Assembly: GCA_947495425.1 (NCBI GenBank) | Contig: CANLYR010000044.1 | Span: 1-35,847 of the forward strand | Direction: 5' to 3' | DNA from: an uncultured Aquimarina sp. | GTDB taxonomy: Bacteria > Bacteroidota > Bacteroidia > Flavobacteriales > Flavobacteriaceae | Length of the DNA: 35,847 nt | Shown: positions 18,389 to 25,628 of the stretch, piece after piece | Layout of the letters: the number at the start of each line of letters is the position of its first letter | Numbering within the stretch: the stretch's first letter is position 1 | Position numbers and translations under genes: made by a program | Notes under the pieces: generated by a model | What the model was told of the DNA's origin: nothing | Databases searched by the model: none | Seen by the model: only the letters and a program-made list of their open reading frames with translations

Positions 18389-18937
18389 TTACTTAGGATT
18401 CTGAAGAATATAAATTTCCATAGCACCTAATCCATATTTTTTATAATCAGCGTCAGAAATCTTAACATTATCATACCGCCCAAATAGATACTTTAATTCT
18501 TCTTTAAGAACCCCTTGCCCAACACCATGAATAAAAACTATTTTAGGAATACGCTTACTAATTGCAAAATCTAATTGTCTTTTTGCAGTATCTAATTGTA
18601 GTGTAACCATATCATGATTTGCCATACCTTTGGTAGATTTGACTAACTTATGAATATGTAAGTCAACCTCCATTGGGGGCAGATTGCGATCTTTTGGTTT
18701 TGGAGCAGGTCTTTTGGGTCTTTTCTTGAAAACTTCTTTTTCCTGTAGGTTTCTATGAATTTCTTCATAAGACGGAATAATCATTTCTTCTGATTGAATT
18801 TTCACCACCTCATTGATCAAAAAAGTCATATCAAAACCATCCTCTGTTTCAATAGTAACCCCATTAGAAGTGATAGAAACAACCTTTCCCGTGATTGGTT
18901 CATCCAAAACCGATACTGTATCTCCTACTCCAATCAT
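18389..18937 (-). CDS. Smr-domain protein
   Basis: A 182-residue cytoplasmic protein. An N-terminal beta-rich segment (MIGVGDTVSVLDEPITGKVV) resembles a small SH3/KOW-like barrel. A basic, Pro/Lys-rich linker follows (KKRPKRPAPKPKDRN, about residues 71-86). The C-terminal Smr domain (about 90-180) begins with the hallmark MEVDLHIHKL and continues with ARKQ-type helix TAKRQLDFAISK and the IVFIHGVGQGVLKEEL motif. Smr domains, as in MutS2, bind or nick nucleic acid; the LDxH-like and HGxGxG motifs are retained, so nuclease potential is plausible but unproven. The ATG lies 2 nt after the stop of the upstream membrane-protein gene, indicating translational coupling. Confidence 0.88.
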   Translation of the reverse strand: MIGVGDTVSVLDEPITGKVVSITSNGVTIETEDGFDMTFLINEVVKIQSEEMIIPSYEEIHRNLQEKEVFKKRPKRPAPKPKDRNLPPMEVDLHIHKLVKSTKGMANHDMVTLQLDTAKRQLDFAISKRIPKIVFIHGVGQGVLKEELKYLFGRYDNVKISDADYKKYGLGAMEIYILQNPK

Positions 18938-18939
18938 TG

Positions 18940-19149
18940 TTATTCTTCTTCAAAATATTGGTCAGTACTATGATCGGTCTTCGATTTTATTGTAGCATTA
19001 ACAAGAAACAACCCTAACATCAATAATACTAGCCCTGCACTTTGTATATAATAATTTTTATTGGCAGAAGAGATTTCACTAATAAGTGCTATCGCTCCCA
19101 GAGCAATAATGATTATACTCATTATCTTTTTTACCTTGCTATATTTCAT
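18940..19149 (-). CDS. Small membrane protein with two transmembrane helices
   Basis: 69 residues: a basic start (MKYSKVKK), two hydrophobic helices (about 9-25, IMSIIIIALGAIALI; and about 35-54, IQSAGLVLLMLGLFLVNATI) and a charged, acidic cytoplasmic-type tail ending FEEE. It would sit in the inner membrane. No family is recognised. It is the first gene of a two-gene unit with the Smr gene, 2 nt apart. A perfect -7 box almost touches its ATG, which supports this start. Confidence 0.75.
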   Translation of the reverse strand: MKYSKVKKIMSIIIIALGAIALISEISSANKNYYIQSAGLVLLMLGLFLVNATIKSKTDHSTDQYFEEE

Positions 19150-19153
19150 ATCG

Positions 19154-19161
19154 CAAAAATA
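19154..19161 (-). promoter_or_regulatory. -7 element directly before the small membrane protein start
   Basis: TATTTTTG on the minus strand (19161-19154) is a perfect TAnnTTTG box, followed by CGAT and then ATG overlapping at 19149. The -33 TTTG upstream is about 25 nt away, slightly far. Transcription would start at or next to the ATG, giving a leaderless or nearly leaderless message. Confidence 0.55.
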
Positions 19162-19241
19162 CCAAATAATAGATTTTTCTAACGCTCAAATTTTTTAATT
19201 TATGAAATTATGTATATTGCAATAAGTTTTAATAAAAAATA

Positions 19242-19523
19242 TTGCCTTTGGAAACCTATATGTTGCCTTGTCTTTCCAAAAAATTTTTTGGTGTTGATTG
19301 TTTAGGTTGCGGTATGCAAAGATCGATAGTTTTTTTGTTAAAAGGGGAATTTGTTGCTGCATTTCAGATGTATCCGGCGATTTACCCACTATTATTATTA
19401 CTAATATATTTGGGAACTAGCTTTTTTATAACATTTAAGTATGATCAACTTATCAAAGTTGTTCTCATGATTACTATTGCGCTTACCATACTAAGTAACT
19501 ATGTAACTAAAATTATTTTTTAA
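19242..19523 (+). CDS. DUF2752 membrane protein (first copy)
   Basis: Up to 93 residues. It has the DUF2752 signature Cys10-x9-Cys20-x2-Cys23 followed by GMQR (FFGVDCLGCGMQRS), then two hydrophobic helices (about 45-62 and 70-88). It is probably an inner-membrane protein with the Cys-rich loop on one face; the cysteines could bind metal or be redox active, but the function is unknown. The start is unclear: TTG at 19242 or 19248, or ATG at 19260 (MLPCLSKK). All keep the motif. It is first of three tightly packed genes, with a CD225 protein next and a second DUF2752 protein after it. Confidence 0.8.
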   Translation: MPLETYMLPCLSKKFFGVDCLGCGMQRSIVFLLKGEFVAAFQMYPAIYPLLLLLIYLGTSFFITFKYDQLIKVVLMITIALTILSNYVTKIIF

Positions 19524-19537
19524 CTTAATCTATATTT

Positions 19538-19819
19538 ATGGAAACTAATCAAGAAAGACCAAAAAACTATTTAGTAGAATCAATTCTAGTAACTATTTTT
19601 TGTTGCCTACCATTGGGAATTGTTGGGATCATTAATGCTTCAAAAGTGAATTCTGCTTTTGATCAAGGCAATTTTGAAGAAGCTAATAACGCTTCAGCAG
19701 ATGCTAAAAAATGGACAAAAATTGGATTCATAGCAGGACTAGTCGTAATGGTATTATATATCGTATTCATGTTTGCAATGGGAGGAATGGCAATGTTAAG
19801 CGGTGCTAATGGATACTAA
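19538..19819 (+). CDS. CD225/dispanin family membrane protein
   Basis: A 93-residue protein of the CD225/dispanin superfamily, to which the eukaryotic interferon-induced IFITM proteins also belong. The signature IFCCLPLGIVGIINASKV (about 20-37) forms the intramembrane helix with the conserved Cys-Cys pair. It is followed by a loop (SAFDQGNFEEANNASADAKK) and a second, full transmembrane helix (about 62-85) rich in Gly and Met. The bacterial role is not established; membrane association and homo-oligomers are known for the eukaryotic relatives only. It sits 14 nt after one DUF2752 gene and its stop codon overlaps the next (TAATG). Confidence 0.88.
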   Translation: METNQERPKNYLVESILVTIFCCLPLGIVGIINASKVNSAFDQGNFEEANNASADAKKWTKIGFIAGLVVMVLYIVFMFAMGGMAMLSGANGY

Positions 19820-20211
19820 TGAAAATTAAGTATATAGGTATAGGTCTAGTAGTATCAATATTACTATACCTATACTATTTTTACAATCCTGGTCAGGAAA
19901 TATATTTTCCGAAATGCCCTTTCTACAGTCTTACCGGACTTTATTGCCCTGGATGCGGAAGCCAAAGAGCTTTGCACCAATTATTACACTTCAATATTTT
20001 TGAAACTCTAAACCATAATGCCTTATATGTTATTGGATTATTTTCTATTATTTACAATATAATAATTAAAGGGATAAACAAATACAGGAACAAGAACTAC
20101 TACAATTATTTATATCACCCAAAAACACCTATATTACTTGGTGTACTAATCATAGCGTTTTGGATTTTAAGGAATGTTCCCTCTGAACCATTTTGTTATC
20201 TGGCACCATAA
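19819..20211 (+). CDS. DUF2752 membrane protein (second copy)
   Basis: 130 residues: an N-terminal transmembrane helix (about 4-21), then the DUF2752 motif Cys33-x9-Cys43-x2-Cys46 with GSQRALHQLLH, two further hydrophobic segments (about 63-80 and 105-121) and a Cys near the C-terminus (PFCYLAP). The Cys spacing is identical to the first copy, but this protein is longer and has an extra N-terminal helix. Its ATG shares one base with the preceding stop (TAATG), indicating translational coupling. A terminator follows directly. The function is unknown. Confidence 0.85.
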   Translation: MKIKYIGIGLVVSILLYLYYFYNPGQEIYFPKCPFYSLTGLYCPGCGSQRALHQLLHFNIFETLNHNALYVIGLFSIIYNIIIKGINKYRNKNYYNYLYHPKTPILLGVLIIAFWILRNVPSEPFCYLAP

Positions 20212-20213
20212 AA

Positions 20214-20240
20214 AAGGAAAGCAATATACTTACTTTCCTT
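20214..20240. terminator. Bidirectional terminator between the DUF2752 operon and rocD
   Basis: Arms AAGGAAAG (20214-20221) and CTTTCCTT (20233-20240) pair perfectly around an 11-nt loop. They are flanked by an A run on the left and ATTTT on the right, so both converging units could use it. It begins 2 nt after the DUF2752 stop codon. Confidence 0.75.
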
Positions 20241-20272
20241 ATTTTCTAAGATAAACATTATACTATTATTAA

Positions 20273-21550
20273 TTACTCAAATGCTTTAAGTGTTTTGATA
20301 ATAATAGCAACACATTCGAGAAGTTGTTTTTTATTCATTACCAAAGGGGGTGCAAAACGAATAATATTACCATGTGTAGGTTTTGCCAAAAGTCCGTTTT
20401 CTTTTAGTGCTACACAAATATTCCATGCTGTATCGCTTTCTTCATCATCGTTAATTACAATAGCATTTAGTAATCCTTTACCACGCACTAAATTAACAAT
20501 CCCTGATGTTTCTATATAAGTATTCAACTCTGACCTAAACAGTTCACCCAACTCAAAAGCGTTCTCTGCAAGTTTTTCATCTCTTACAACTTCTAAAGCA
20601 GCCATTGCGACAGCAGCAGCAACAGGGTTTCCTCCAAAAGTACTTCCATGGTTACCTGGTTTAATGACCTCCATGATGTGATCATCAGCTAATACCGCAG
20701 AAACTGGATACGCGCCACCACTCAGAGCCTTCCCTAATATCAACACATCTGGCTTCACGTTTGGTGTACCTGAACAATTCTTATCAACACATGAGCAATT
20801 ACCACAAGTCGCTAGTAACCTACCTGTTCTGGCAATACCTGTCTGCACTTCGTCTGCAATAAATAATACATTATGCTTTTCACAAAGTGCTTTTGCTTTA
20901 GCTAAATAATCTTCTGAAGGTACATAAACTCCAGCCTCACCCTGAATTGGCTCTACCAAAAATCCTGCAACATTCGTATTATTTTCTAATGCCTGCGCTA
21001 ACGCAGTAATATTATCATATTCTATTTTAATAAATCCTTCAGTATAAGGGCCAAAATTCTTTCTTGCTACCGGATCATTAGAAAATGAAATGATCGTAGT
21101 TGTACGCCCATGAAAGTTATTTTCGCACACTATAATCTGAGCTTCGTTCTCTGAAATACCTTTTTTCTCATACGCCCATTTTCTACATAATTTTAATGCA
21201 GTTTCAACAGCTTCAGCACCGGTATTCATTGGTAATAGTTTATCAAAACCAAAATACTCGGCCGCAAATTTTTCATATTCTCCAAGCTTGTCATTATAGA
21301 AAGCTCTTGAGGTAAGTGTCAATGTTTGTGCTTGATCCATCATCGCACCTACAATTTTGGGATGACAATGTCCTTGATTAACTGCTGAATATGCACTTAA
21401 GAAATCATAATATTTTTTCCCTTCTACATCCCACACATATACTCCTTCTCCTTTATTTAAAACAACAGGTAAAGGATGATAATTATGAGCTCCATACTTA
21501 TTTTCTAATTCAATTGAATGTTGTGACGACTTATTTTCTAAAACAGCCAT
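20273..21550 (-). CDS. rocD: Ornithine aminotransferase (ornithine-oxo-acid transaminase)
   Basis: A class III PLP aminotransferase, 425 residues from the chosen start. It transfers the delta-amino group of ornithine to 2-oxoglutarate, giving glutamate semialdehyde for proline or glutamate metabolism. Visible features are the N-terminal GAHNYHPLPVVLNKGEG and YDFLSAYSAVNQGHCHP that typify ornithine transaminases, the PLP-contacting NTGAEAVETALKL, the DEVQTGIARTG cofactor motif and the PLP lysine in LILGKALSGGAYPVSAV. An extra Cys-rich insert (CGNCSCVDKNC, between the DEVQTG and PLP-lysine motifs) adds four cysteines. The ATG at 21550 (MAVLENKSSQ) matches family N-termini; an in-frame ATG 33 nt upstream is possible but unlikely. 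It is a single gene, divergent from rlmD. Confidence 0.92.
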   Translation of the reverse strand: MAVLENKSSQHSIELENKYGAHNYHPLPVVLNKGEGVYVWDVEGKKYYDFLSAYSAVNQGHCHPKIVGAMMDQAQTLTLTSRAFYNDKLGEYEKFAAEYFGFDKLLPMNTGAEAVETALKLCRKWAYEKKGISENEAQIIVCENNFHGRTTTIISFSNDPVARKNFGPYTEGFIKIEYDNITALAQALENNTNVAGFLVEPIQGEAGVYVPSEDYLAKAKALCEKHNVLFIADEVQTGIARTGRLLATCGNCSCVDKNCSGTPNVKPDVLILGKALSGGAYPVSAVLADDHIMEVIKPGNHGSTFGGNPVAAAVAMAALEVVRDEKLAENAFELGELFRSELNTYIETSGIVNLVRGKGLLNAIVINDDEESDTAWNICVALKENGLLAKPTHGNIIRFAPPLVMNKKQLLECVAIIIKTLKAFE

Positions 21551-21741
21551 TTTCGTAATACTTTTAATTATTGAAACAACCATTCCTTCTGTACCTTTAT
21601 CCTTTCGATACGTTTCGAAAATTCAGCGTGGGAGAGAAATCACCCCTAAGAGATCCGCAAATTAATAAAACTTTATTGATTTTTTTAATTTCTTTTTTAC
21701 AAGATATTTTGAATAATCAATAAGTATATGCATTCTATTCT

Positions 21742-21749
21742 TATTTTTG
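21742..21749 (+). promoter_or_regulatory. -7 element directly before the rlmD start
   Basis: TATTTTTG (21742-21749) is a perfect TAnnTTTG box, followed by CGCT and then the ATG at 21754. No -33 TTG lies at the usual spacing; a TTTTG at 21707-21711 is about 30 nt away. If used, the message would begin within a few bases of the start codon. Confidence 0.5.
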
Positions 21750-21753
21750 CGCT

Positions 21754-23163
21754 ATGGCAAGAAAAAACAGAAGACAAGTTTTTGAAAATATCGAAATAAT
21801 TGACGCAGGAGCAAAGGGAAAAAGTATTGCCAAGGCTCCTGACGGAAAAATAATTTTTGTAAACAACGCAGTACCTGGTGATGTGGTGGATATACAGACG
21901 ACAAAAAAACGCAAAGCATATTATGAAGGTTCTGCTACTGTATTTCACAAACAATCTGATAAACGTGTTGATCCTGCATGTGAGCATTTTGGTACTTGTG
22001 GGGGTTGTAAATGGCAGTTTATGGGGTATGAGCATCAACTGGCCTATAAACAACAAGAAATAGTAAATAACCTAACACGTTTAGGTAAAATTGAATTACC
22101 TGAGGTTACTAAAATACTAGGATCTGAAGACCAGTTTTTCTACAGGAATAAAATGGAATTCTCATTTAGCGATAGTAGATGGTTAACCTTAGAAGAGATA
22201 CAAAGTGATGCTGAAATCGAAAGCAGAAACGCACTTGGTTTTCATATCCCTGGCATGTGGGACAAAATTCTCGATATCAACAAATGTTACCTGCAAGAAG
22301 ACCCTAGTAATACTATTAGGAATAAAGTAAAAGCATTTGCTACCGAAAATAATCTTTCATTCTATAACGCCAGAAAGCAAGAAGGCTTTCTTAGAACTAT
22401 GATGCTTAGAATCTCTTCAACCGGAGAAATTATGGTATTGATTCAATTCTTTAATGAGAATGTTGAAAAAAGGATATTGCTTTTAGATTATATTAATAAA
22501 GAATTTCCTAAAATTACCTCCCTACAATATGTTATAAATTCTAAAGGAAATGACACCATATATGACCAAGAGGTGATTTGTTATCATGGAAAAGATTTTA
22601 TTGAAGAAGAAATGGAAGGATTACGCTTTAAAATCAATGCAAAGTCCTTTTATCAAACCAACTCAAAACAAGCTTACGAATTATATAAAATAACTCGTGA
22701 TTTTGCTAATCTTTCTGGCAATGAACTTGTATATGATTTATATACCGGAACCGGAACCATAGCGCAATTTGTTGCAAAAAAGGCAAAGAAGGTAATTGGT
22801 GTAGAAGCCGTTCCTGAAGCTATAGAAGACGCCAAGGAAAATGCACGAAATAACAATATAGATAATGCAGAATTCTATGTTGGAGATATGAAAAAAGTAT
22901 TCACCAAAGAATTTATTGCAACTCATGGCCAACCCGATGTCGTAATTACAGATCCTCCAAGAGATGGCATGCATAAAGACGTAGTAGCTCAATTATTAAA
23001 TATTGCTCCAGAAAAAATTGTTTATGTAAGTTGTAATAGTGCAACACAAGCACGTGATTTGGCGTTATTAGATGAAACATACAGTGTAACCAAGGTTCAG
23101 CCTGTGGATATGTTCCCGCAAACGTATCACGTTGAAAATGTGGTGTTATTAGAAAAAAGATAA
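21754..23163 (+). CDS. rlmD: 23S rRNA (uracil-5-)-methyltransferase RlmD-type
   Basis: A 469-residue SAM-dependent RNA m5U methyltransferase of the RumA/RlmD family. An N-terminal TRAM RNA-binding domain (about 10-70) is followed by Fe-S cluster cysteines Cys76, Cys82 and Cys85 (CEHFGTCGGCKWQF), with a further Cys in DINKCYLQ as the likely fourth ligand. The SAM site is in VYDLYTGTGTIAQF, and the substrate motif is ITDPPRDGMHKD. The catalytic nucleophile is Cys427 in YVSCNSATQARD, and a C-terminal QPVDMFPQTYHVENV is typical. Which uridine it methylates (the U1939 or U747 type) cannot be told. Two flavobacterial lipoprotein/outer-membrane genes follow within 3 nt. Confidence 0.93.
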   Translation: MARKNRRQVFENIEIIDAGAKGKSIAKAPDGKIIFVNNAVPGDVVDIQTTKKRKAYYEGSATVFHKQSDKRVDPACEHFGTCGGCKWQFMGYEHQLAYKQQEIVNNLTRLGKIELPEVTKILGSEDQFFYRNKMEFSFSDSRWLTLEEIQSDAEIESRNALGFHIPGMWDKILDINKCYLQEDPSNTIRNKVKAFATENNLSFYNARKQEGFLRTMMLRISSTGEIMVLIQFFNENVEKRILLLDYINKEFPKITSLQYVINSKGNDTIYDQEVICYHGKDFIEEEMEGLRFKINAKSFYQTNSKQAYELYKITRDFANLSGNELVYDLYTGTGTIAQFVAKKAKKVIGVEAVPEAIEDAKENARNNNIDNAEFYVGDMKKVFTKEFIATHGQPDVVITDPPRDGMHKDVVAQLLNIAPEKIVYVSCNSATQARDLALLDETYSVTKVQPVDMFPQTYHVENVVLLEKR

Positions 23164-23166
23164 GAT

Positions 23167-23682
23167 ATGAACATTTTCAAATATCTACTAAGCATAGTTA
23201 CTATTTTACTCATATTGTATTTAAGTACAAGTTGTGAACGAGATGACATCTGTGCAGAAGGTACACCGACCACTCCTTTGTTGATTGTCAAATTTATAGA
23301 TTCTGATACAGGTACTGAAATAAAAGCACCTACAGAATTACAGGTAAAAGCAGTCGATATTGAAACTCCTTTTGCTTTGACTGAAGTAACTGATTCAATC
23401 TTAATTCCTTTAAAAACAAATGAATTAATAACTAATTATGAATTTACTATTAATTCTAATTTTGAAAATGATTCCATACCACAAAATACAGATATTGTAA
23501 GTTTTCAGTATACACCAGAGCAAGAATATGTAAGTAGTGCTTGTGGATTTAGGGTTAATTATAAAGGTCTTACTATATCACCTCCAGAAGCTGGTGAAGA
23601 TGGTAGTTGGATTAGAAGTATAACAGTACAAAGAGAAAACGTAACAGATGAAGCAACTGCGCACGTATTTATTTTTCATTAG
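23167..23682 (+). CDS. DUF6452-type lipoprotein
   Basis: A 171-residue lipoprotein. The N-terminal hydrophobic segment ends in a lipobox-like STSC (Cys23), followed by ERDDICAEGTPTTPLLIVKF, the strongly conserved opening of the DUF6452 family that is found after rlmD in many flavobacteria (recalled from family knowledge, not checked). The rest is beta-rich, with two further Cys (one in VSSACGFRVNY). It begins 3 nt after the rlmD stop and its 3' end overlaps the next gene by 35 nt, so all three are probably one transcript. It is likely attached to the inner face of the outer membrane. The role is unknown. Confidence 0.75.
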   Translation: MNIFKYLLSIVTILLILYLSTSCERDDICAEGTPTTPLLIVKFIDSDTGTEIKAPTELQVKAVDIETPFALTEVTDSILIPLKTNELITNYEFTINSNFENDSIPQNTDIVSFQYTPEQEYVSSACGFRVNYKGLTISPPEAGEDGSWIRSITVQRENVTDEATAHVFIFH

Positions 23683-24379
23683 TATTCTACTTGCTGGCAC
23701 TACTATTCAAGGGCAGGAAGAGGAGAAAAAGGAAGAAGAAAAAAAAATAACATCCAACGATACACTACCTCCTGCAGAAAAGTATGGGTTAAGAGCAGGA
23801 ATTGATATCAGTAGGTTAATTCGTTCTTCTGTGGATGAGAATTATTCTGGGTTTGAAATTGTTGGGGATTACAGGTTTTATAAGAAATTTTATCTAGCCG
23901 CAGAAATAGGTAATGAATCCTTACTTAGAGATGAAGAAAATATAAAAGTAGAAGGATCCGGGAGTTACATAAGAGCAGGAATTGATTATAACACCTATGA
24001 TAACTGGTATGGAATGCAGAATAGTGTTTATGTGGGACTTCGTTATGGCTTCTCTAGATTTGAGCAAACGCTAGATGAATATTCTGTTTTTACAGGTACT
24101 AATTACTTTGGAGTGAATACTAACACTGATGGAATTGAATCCGATGGCTTAACTGCGAGTTGGATCGAATTAGTTTTTGGGATAGAGGTAGAACTTTTTG
24201 CCAATATATATCTTGGTGCCAACGTTTCCTTGAGAAATTTGATAAGCGAAGAAAATCCTGAAAGATTTGATAACCTTTATATCCCTGGATTTGGAAAAAC
24301 AAATGATTTTAGTACTATTGGTGTTGGTTATGGGTACACAATAAGTTACTTGATACCGTTTTTCAAGAAGAGAAAGTAA
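23648..24379 (+). CDS. DUF6048-type outer-membrane beta-barrel protein
   Basis: 243 residues. A signal peptide (MKQLRTYLFFISILLAGTTI, cleaved near GQ) is followed by a Glu/Lys-rich stretch (EEEKKEEEKK) and then alternating amphipathic strands that read as a small barrel of about eight strands (GFEIVGDYRFYKKFYLAAEI, YVGLRYGFSRFEQ), ending FKKRK rather than an aromatic residue. It matches the DUF6048 family, the usual neighbour of DUF6452. The ATG lies within the 3' end of the upstream gene (35-nt overlap), and this start gives a proper signal peptide. The function is unknown; the gene pairing suggests both proteins act together at the outer membrane. Confidence 0.75.
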   Translation: MKQLRTYLFFISILLAGTTIQGQEEEKKEEEKKITSNDTLPPAEKYGLRAGIDISRLIRSSVDENYSGFEIVGDYRFYKKFYLAAEIGNESLLRDEENIKVEGSGSYIRAGIDYNTYDNWYGMQNSVYVGLRYGFSRFEQTLDEYSVFTGTNYFGVNTNTDGIESDGLTASWIELVFGIEVELFANIYLGANVSLRNLISEENPERFDNLYIPGFGKTNDFSTIGVGYGYTISYLIPFFKKRK

Positions 24380-24574
24380 ATTATTTGTATACTATATAGT
24401 CTAACCCATTGCTTATTTAGAAAACTAATTATAAAAGGAGTCAATTCGAGTATTTTGTCATAACGCAGCATAAGCCAAATGTAATTCGACTGGCCTCTGT
24501 AGAACTATCGACACATTTTCTTTATCGAGAAAACAATCAAGCTAATACATCTTATCCCTGGACTAAAATCGAAA

Positions 24575-25423
24575 CTAAAACACCTCTTTCAATAATTTCT
24601 GAAGCGCAGCCCATGATTGTTCATCTGCTTCTTGTTGATATGCTACCGGTAAATCAAATTTCTTCCCTATAGAATCAGCACTTTTACTAGTAAAAGAATG
24701 TGTAGTGTTCTCATAGGCAATATATTTATAGCGTGCCTGCACACTATCCATAGCTTTTTTATAGGTAACAACAGTTTCTTGTGGCACAAAAGGATCATCT
24801 GCGCCGTTACAAACTAATATTTTTGCTTTGATATCTGTAGTAGGCATAACAGGGAGTTGCACACCGCTGTGAAAAGCCGCAACCGCATCTAAGTCCATCC
24901 CCAAATTAGCCATCGTAAGTGCTACGCTACCCCCAAAACAGTACCCTATTGCCGCAATTTTATCTGCATCAACTGATTCTTGCGACTTCAACATTTCTAA
25001 TGCTGCACTAAACCGTTCTTTAGCACTATCAATATTGCCCATAACATTCATTGCAAATTTCCCTGCATCATCAGGATGAGCTGCTTGCTTACCGTCTCCA
25101 TACATATCAATAGCCAGAGCAACATATCCTAATTGTGCAAGCATATCAGCTCTCTTTCTCACATAATCATTATGGCCCCACCATTCGTGTACAATAATGA
25201 TACCCGGACTTTTTTCTGTCTCATTTTCATTAAAAGCCAGATATCCTTTCATCAATAACGTATCTGCTTTATAGGCAACTTCTTCAGATATAATTTTTAT
25301 TGGTTTTTTCTCTACTATCTCATTTTCTGTATCCTGAGTAGTATCTGTAGCTGATTTATTGTCTTTACAACTTATAATCAACAAAAATGAGAGTAATAGT
25401 GAATGTAGTATAATACGTTTCAT
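24575..25423 (-). CDS. Lipid-anchored dienelactone hydrolase family protein
   Basis: A 282-residue alpha/beta hydrolase with a lipoprotein signal (LLIISC, lipidated Cys19) and a Thr/Glu-rich linker to about residue 42. The hydrolase core shows the dienelactone hydrolase layout: the HEWWGHND oxyanion region (about 79-86), nucleophile Cys162 in AIGYCFGGS, Asp210 in NGADDPFVP and His242 in NTTHSF, so the catalytic triad is intact. It would hydrolyse esters or lactones in the periplasm or at the cell surface; the substrate is unknown. It stands alone on the minus strand. A 10-bp direct repeat (GTTAGTTTTT at 25428-25437 and 25446-25455) lies just upstream of its ATG. Confidence 0.88.
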   Translation of the reverse strand: MKRIILHSLLLSFLLIISCKDNKSATDTTQDTENEIVEKKPIKIISEEVAYKADTLLMKGYLAFNENETEKSPGIIIVHEWWGHNDYVRKRADMLAQLGYVALAIDMYGDGKQAAHPDDAGKFAMNVMGNIDSAKERFSAALEMLKSQESVDADKIAAIGYCFGGSVALTMANLGMDLDAVAAFHSGVQLPVMPTTDIKAKILVCNGADDPFVPQETVVTYKKAMDSVQARYKYIAYENTTHSFTSKSADSIGKKFDLPVAYQQEADEQSWAALQKLLKEVF

Positions 25424-25578
25424 AGCAGTTAGTTTTTAAGTTAAGGTTAGTTTTTACAATGTAAAAAAATCTTTAGCGTCTGAAACTAATTTTGGATAAT
25501 TATAACATTTGTAGTAGTTGAAAAAAAATAATAAAATATCCTCTGTAACATATGAAAAGAAAAATAGCTGCAAAATAT

Positions 25579-25617
25579 TAAGAACCTTTTGGGTTTTTAA
25601 AACCCAAAAGGTTCTTA
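25579..25617 (-). terminator. Long perfect hairpin after the BNR-repeat gene
   Basis: Two 18-nt arms (25579-25596 and 25600-25617, beginning TAAGAACCTTTTGGG) pair without mismatch around a 3-nt loop. The structure starts 11 nt after the stop codon of the gene at 25629 and is followed on the minus strand by ATATTTTG, a weak T run. It acts as a probable terminator and 3'-end stabiliser. Confidence 0.75.
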
Positions 25618-25628
25618 ATGTCTATAAT

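Noticed and set aside
21551..21583. 11-residue N-terminal extension of ornithine aminotransferase from an upstream in-frame ATG.
   Set aside because: The residues do not resemble the family and MAVLENKSSQ at 21550 matches usual N-termini.
21625..21648. CAGCGTGGGAGAGAAATC resembles the GTGGGAGAGTAGG end of 5S rRNA.
   Set aside because: Similarity stops after about 10 bases, no 5S helix or terminator is nearby, and it lies upstream of rocD and rlmD.
23648..23682. The 35-nt overlap between the DUF6452 and DUF6048 genes as a frameshift or a fused gene.
   Set aside because: Both proteins have complete ends and the second has its own signal peptide, so a true overlap is simpler.
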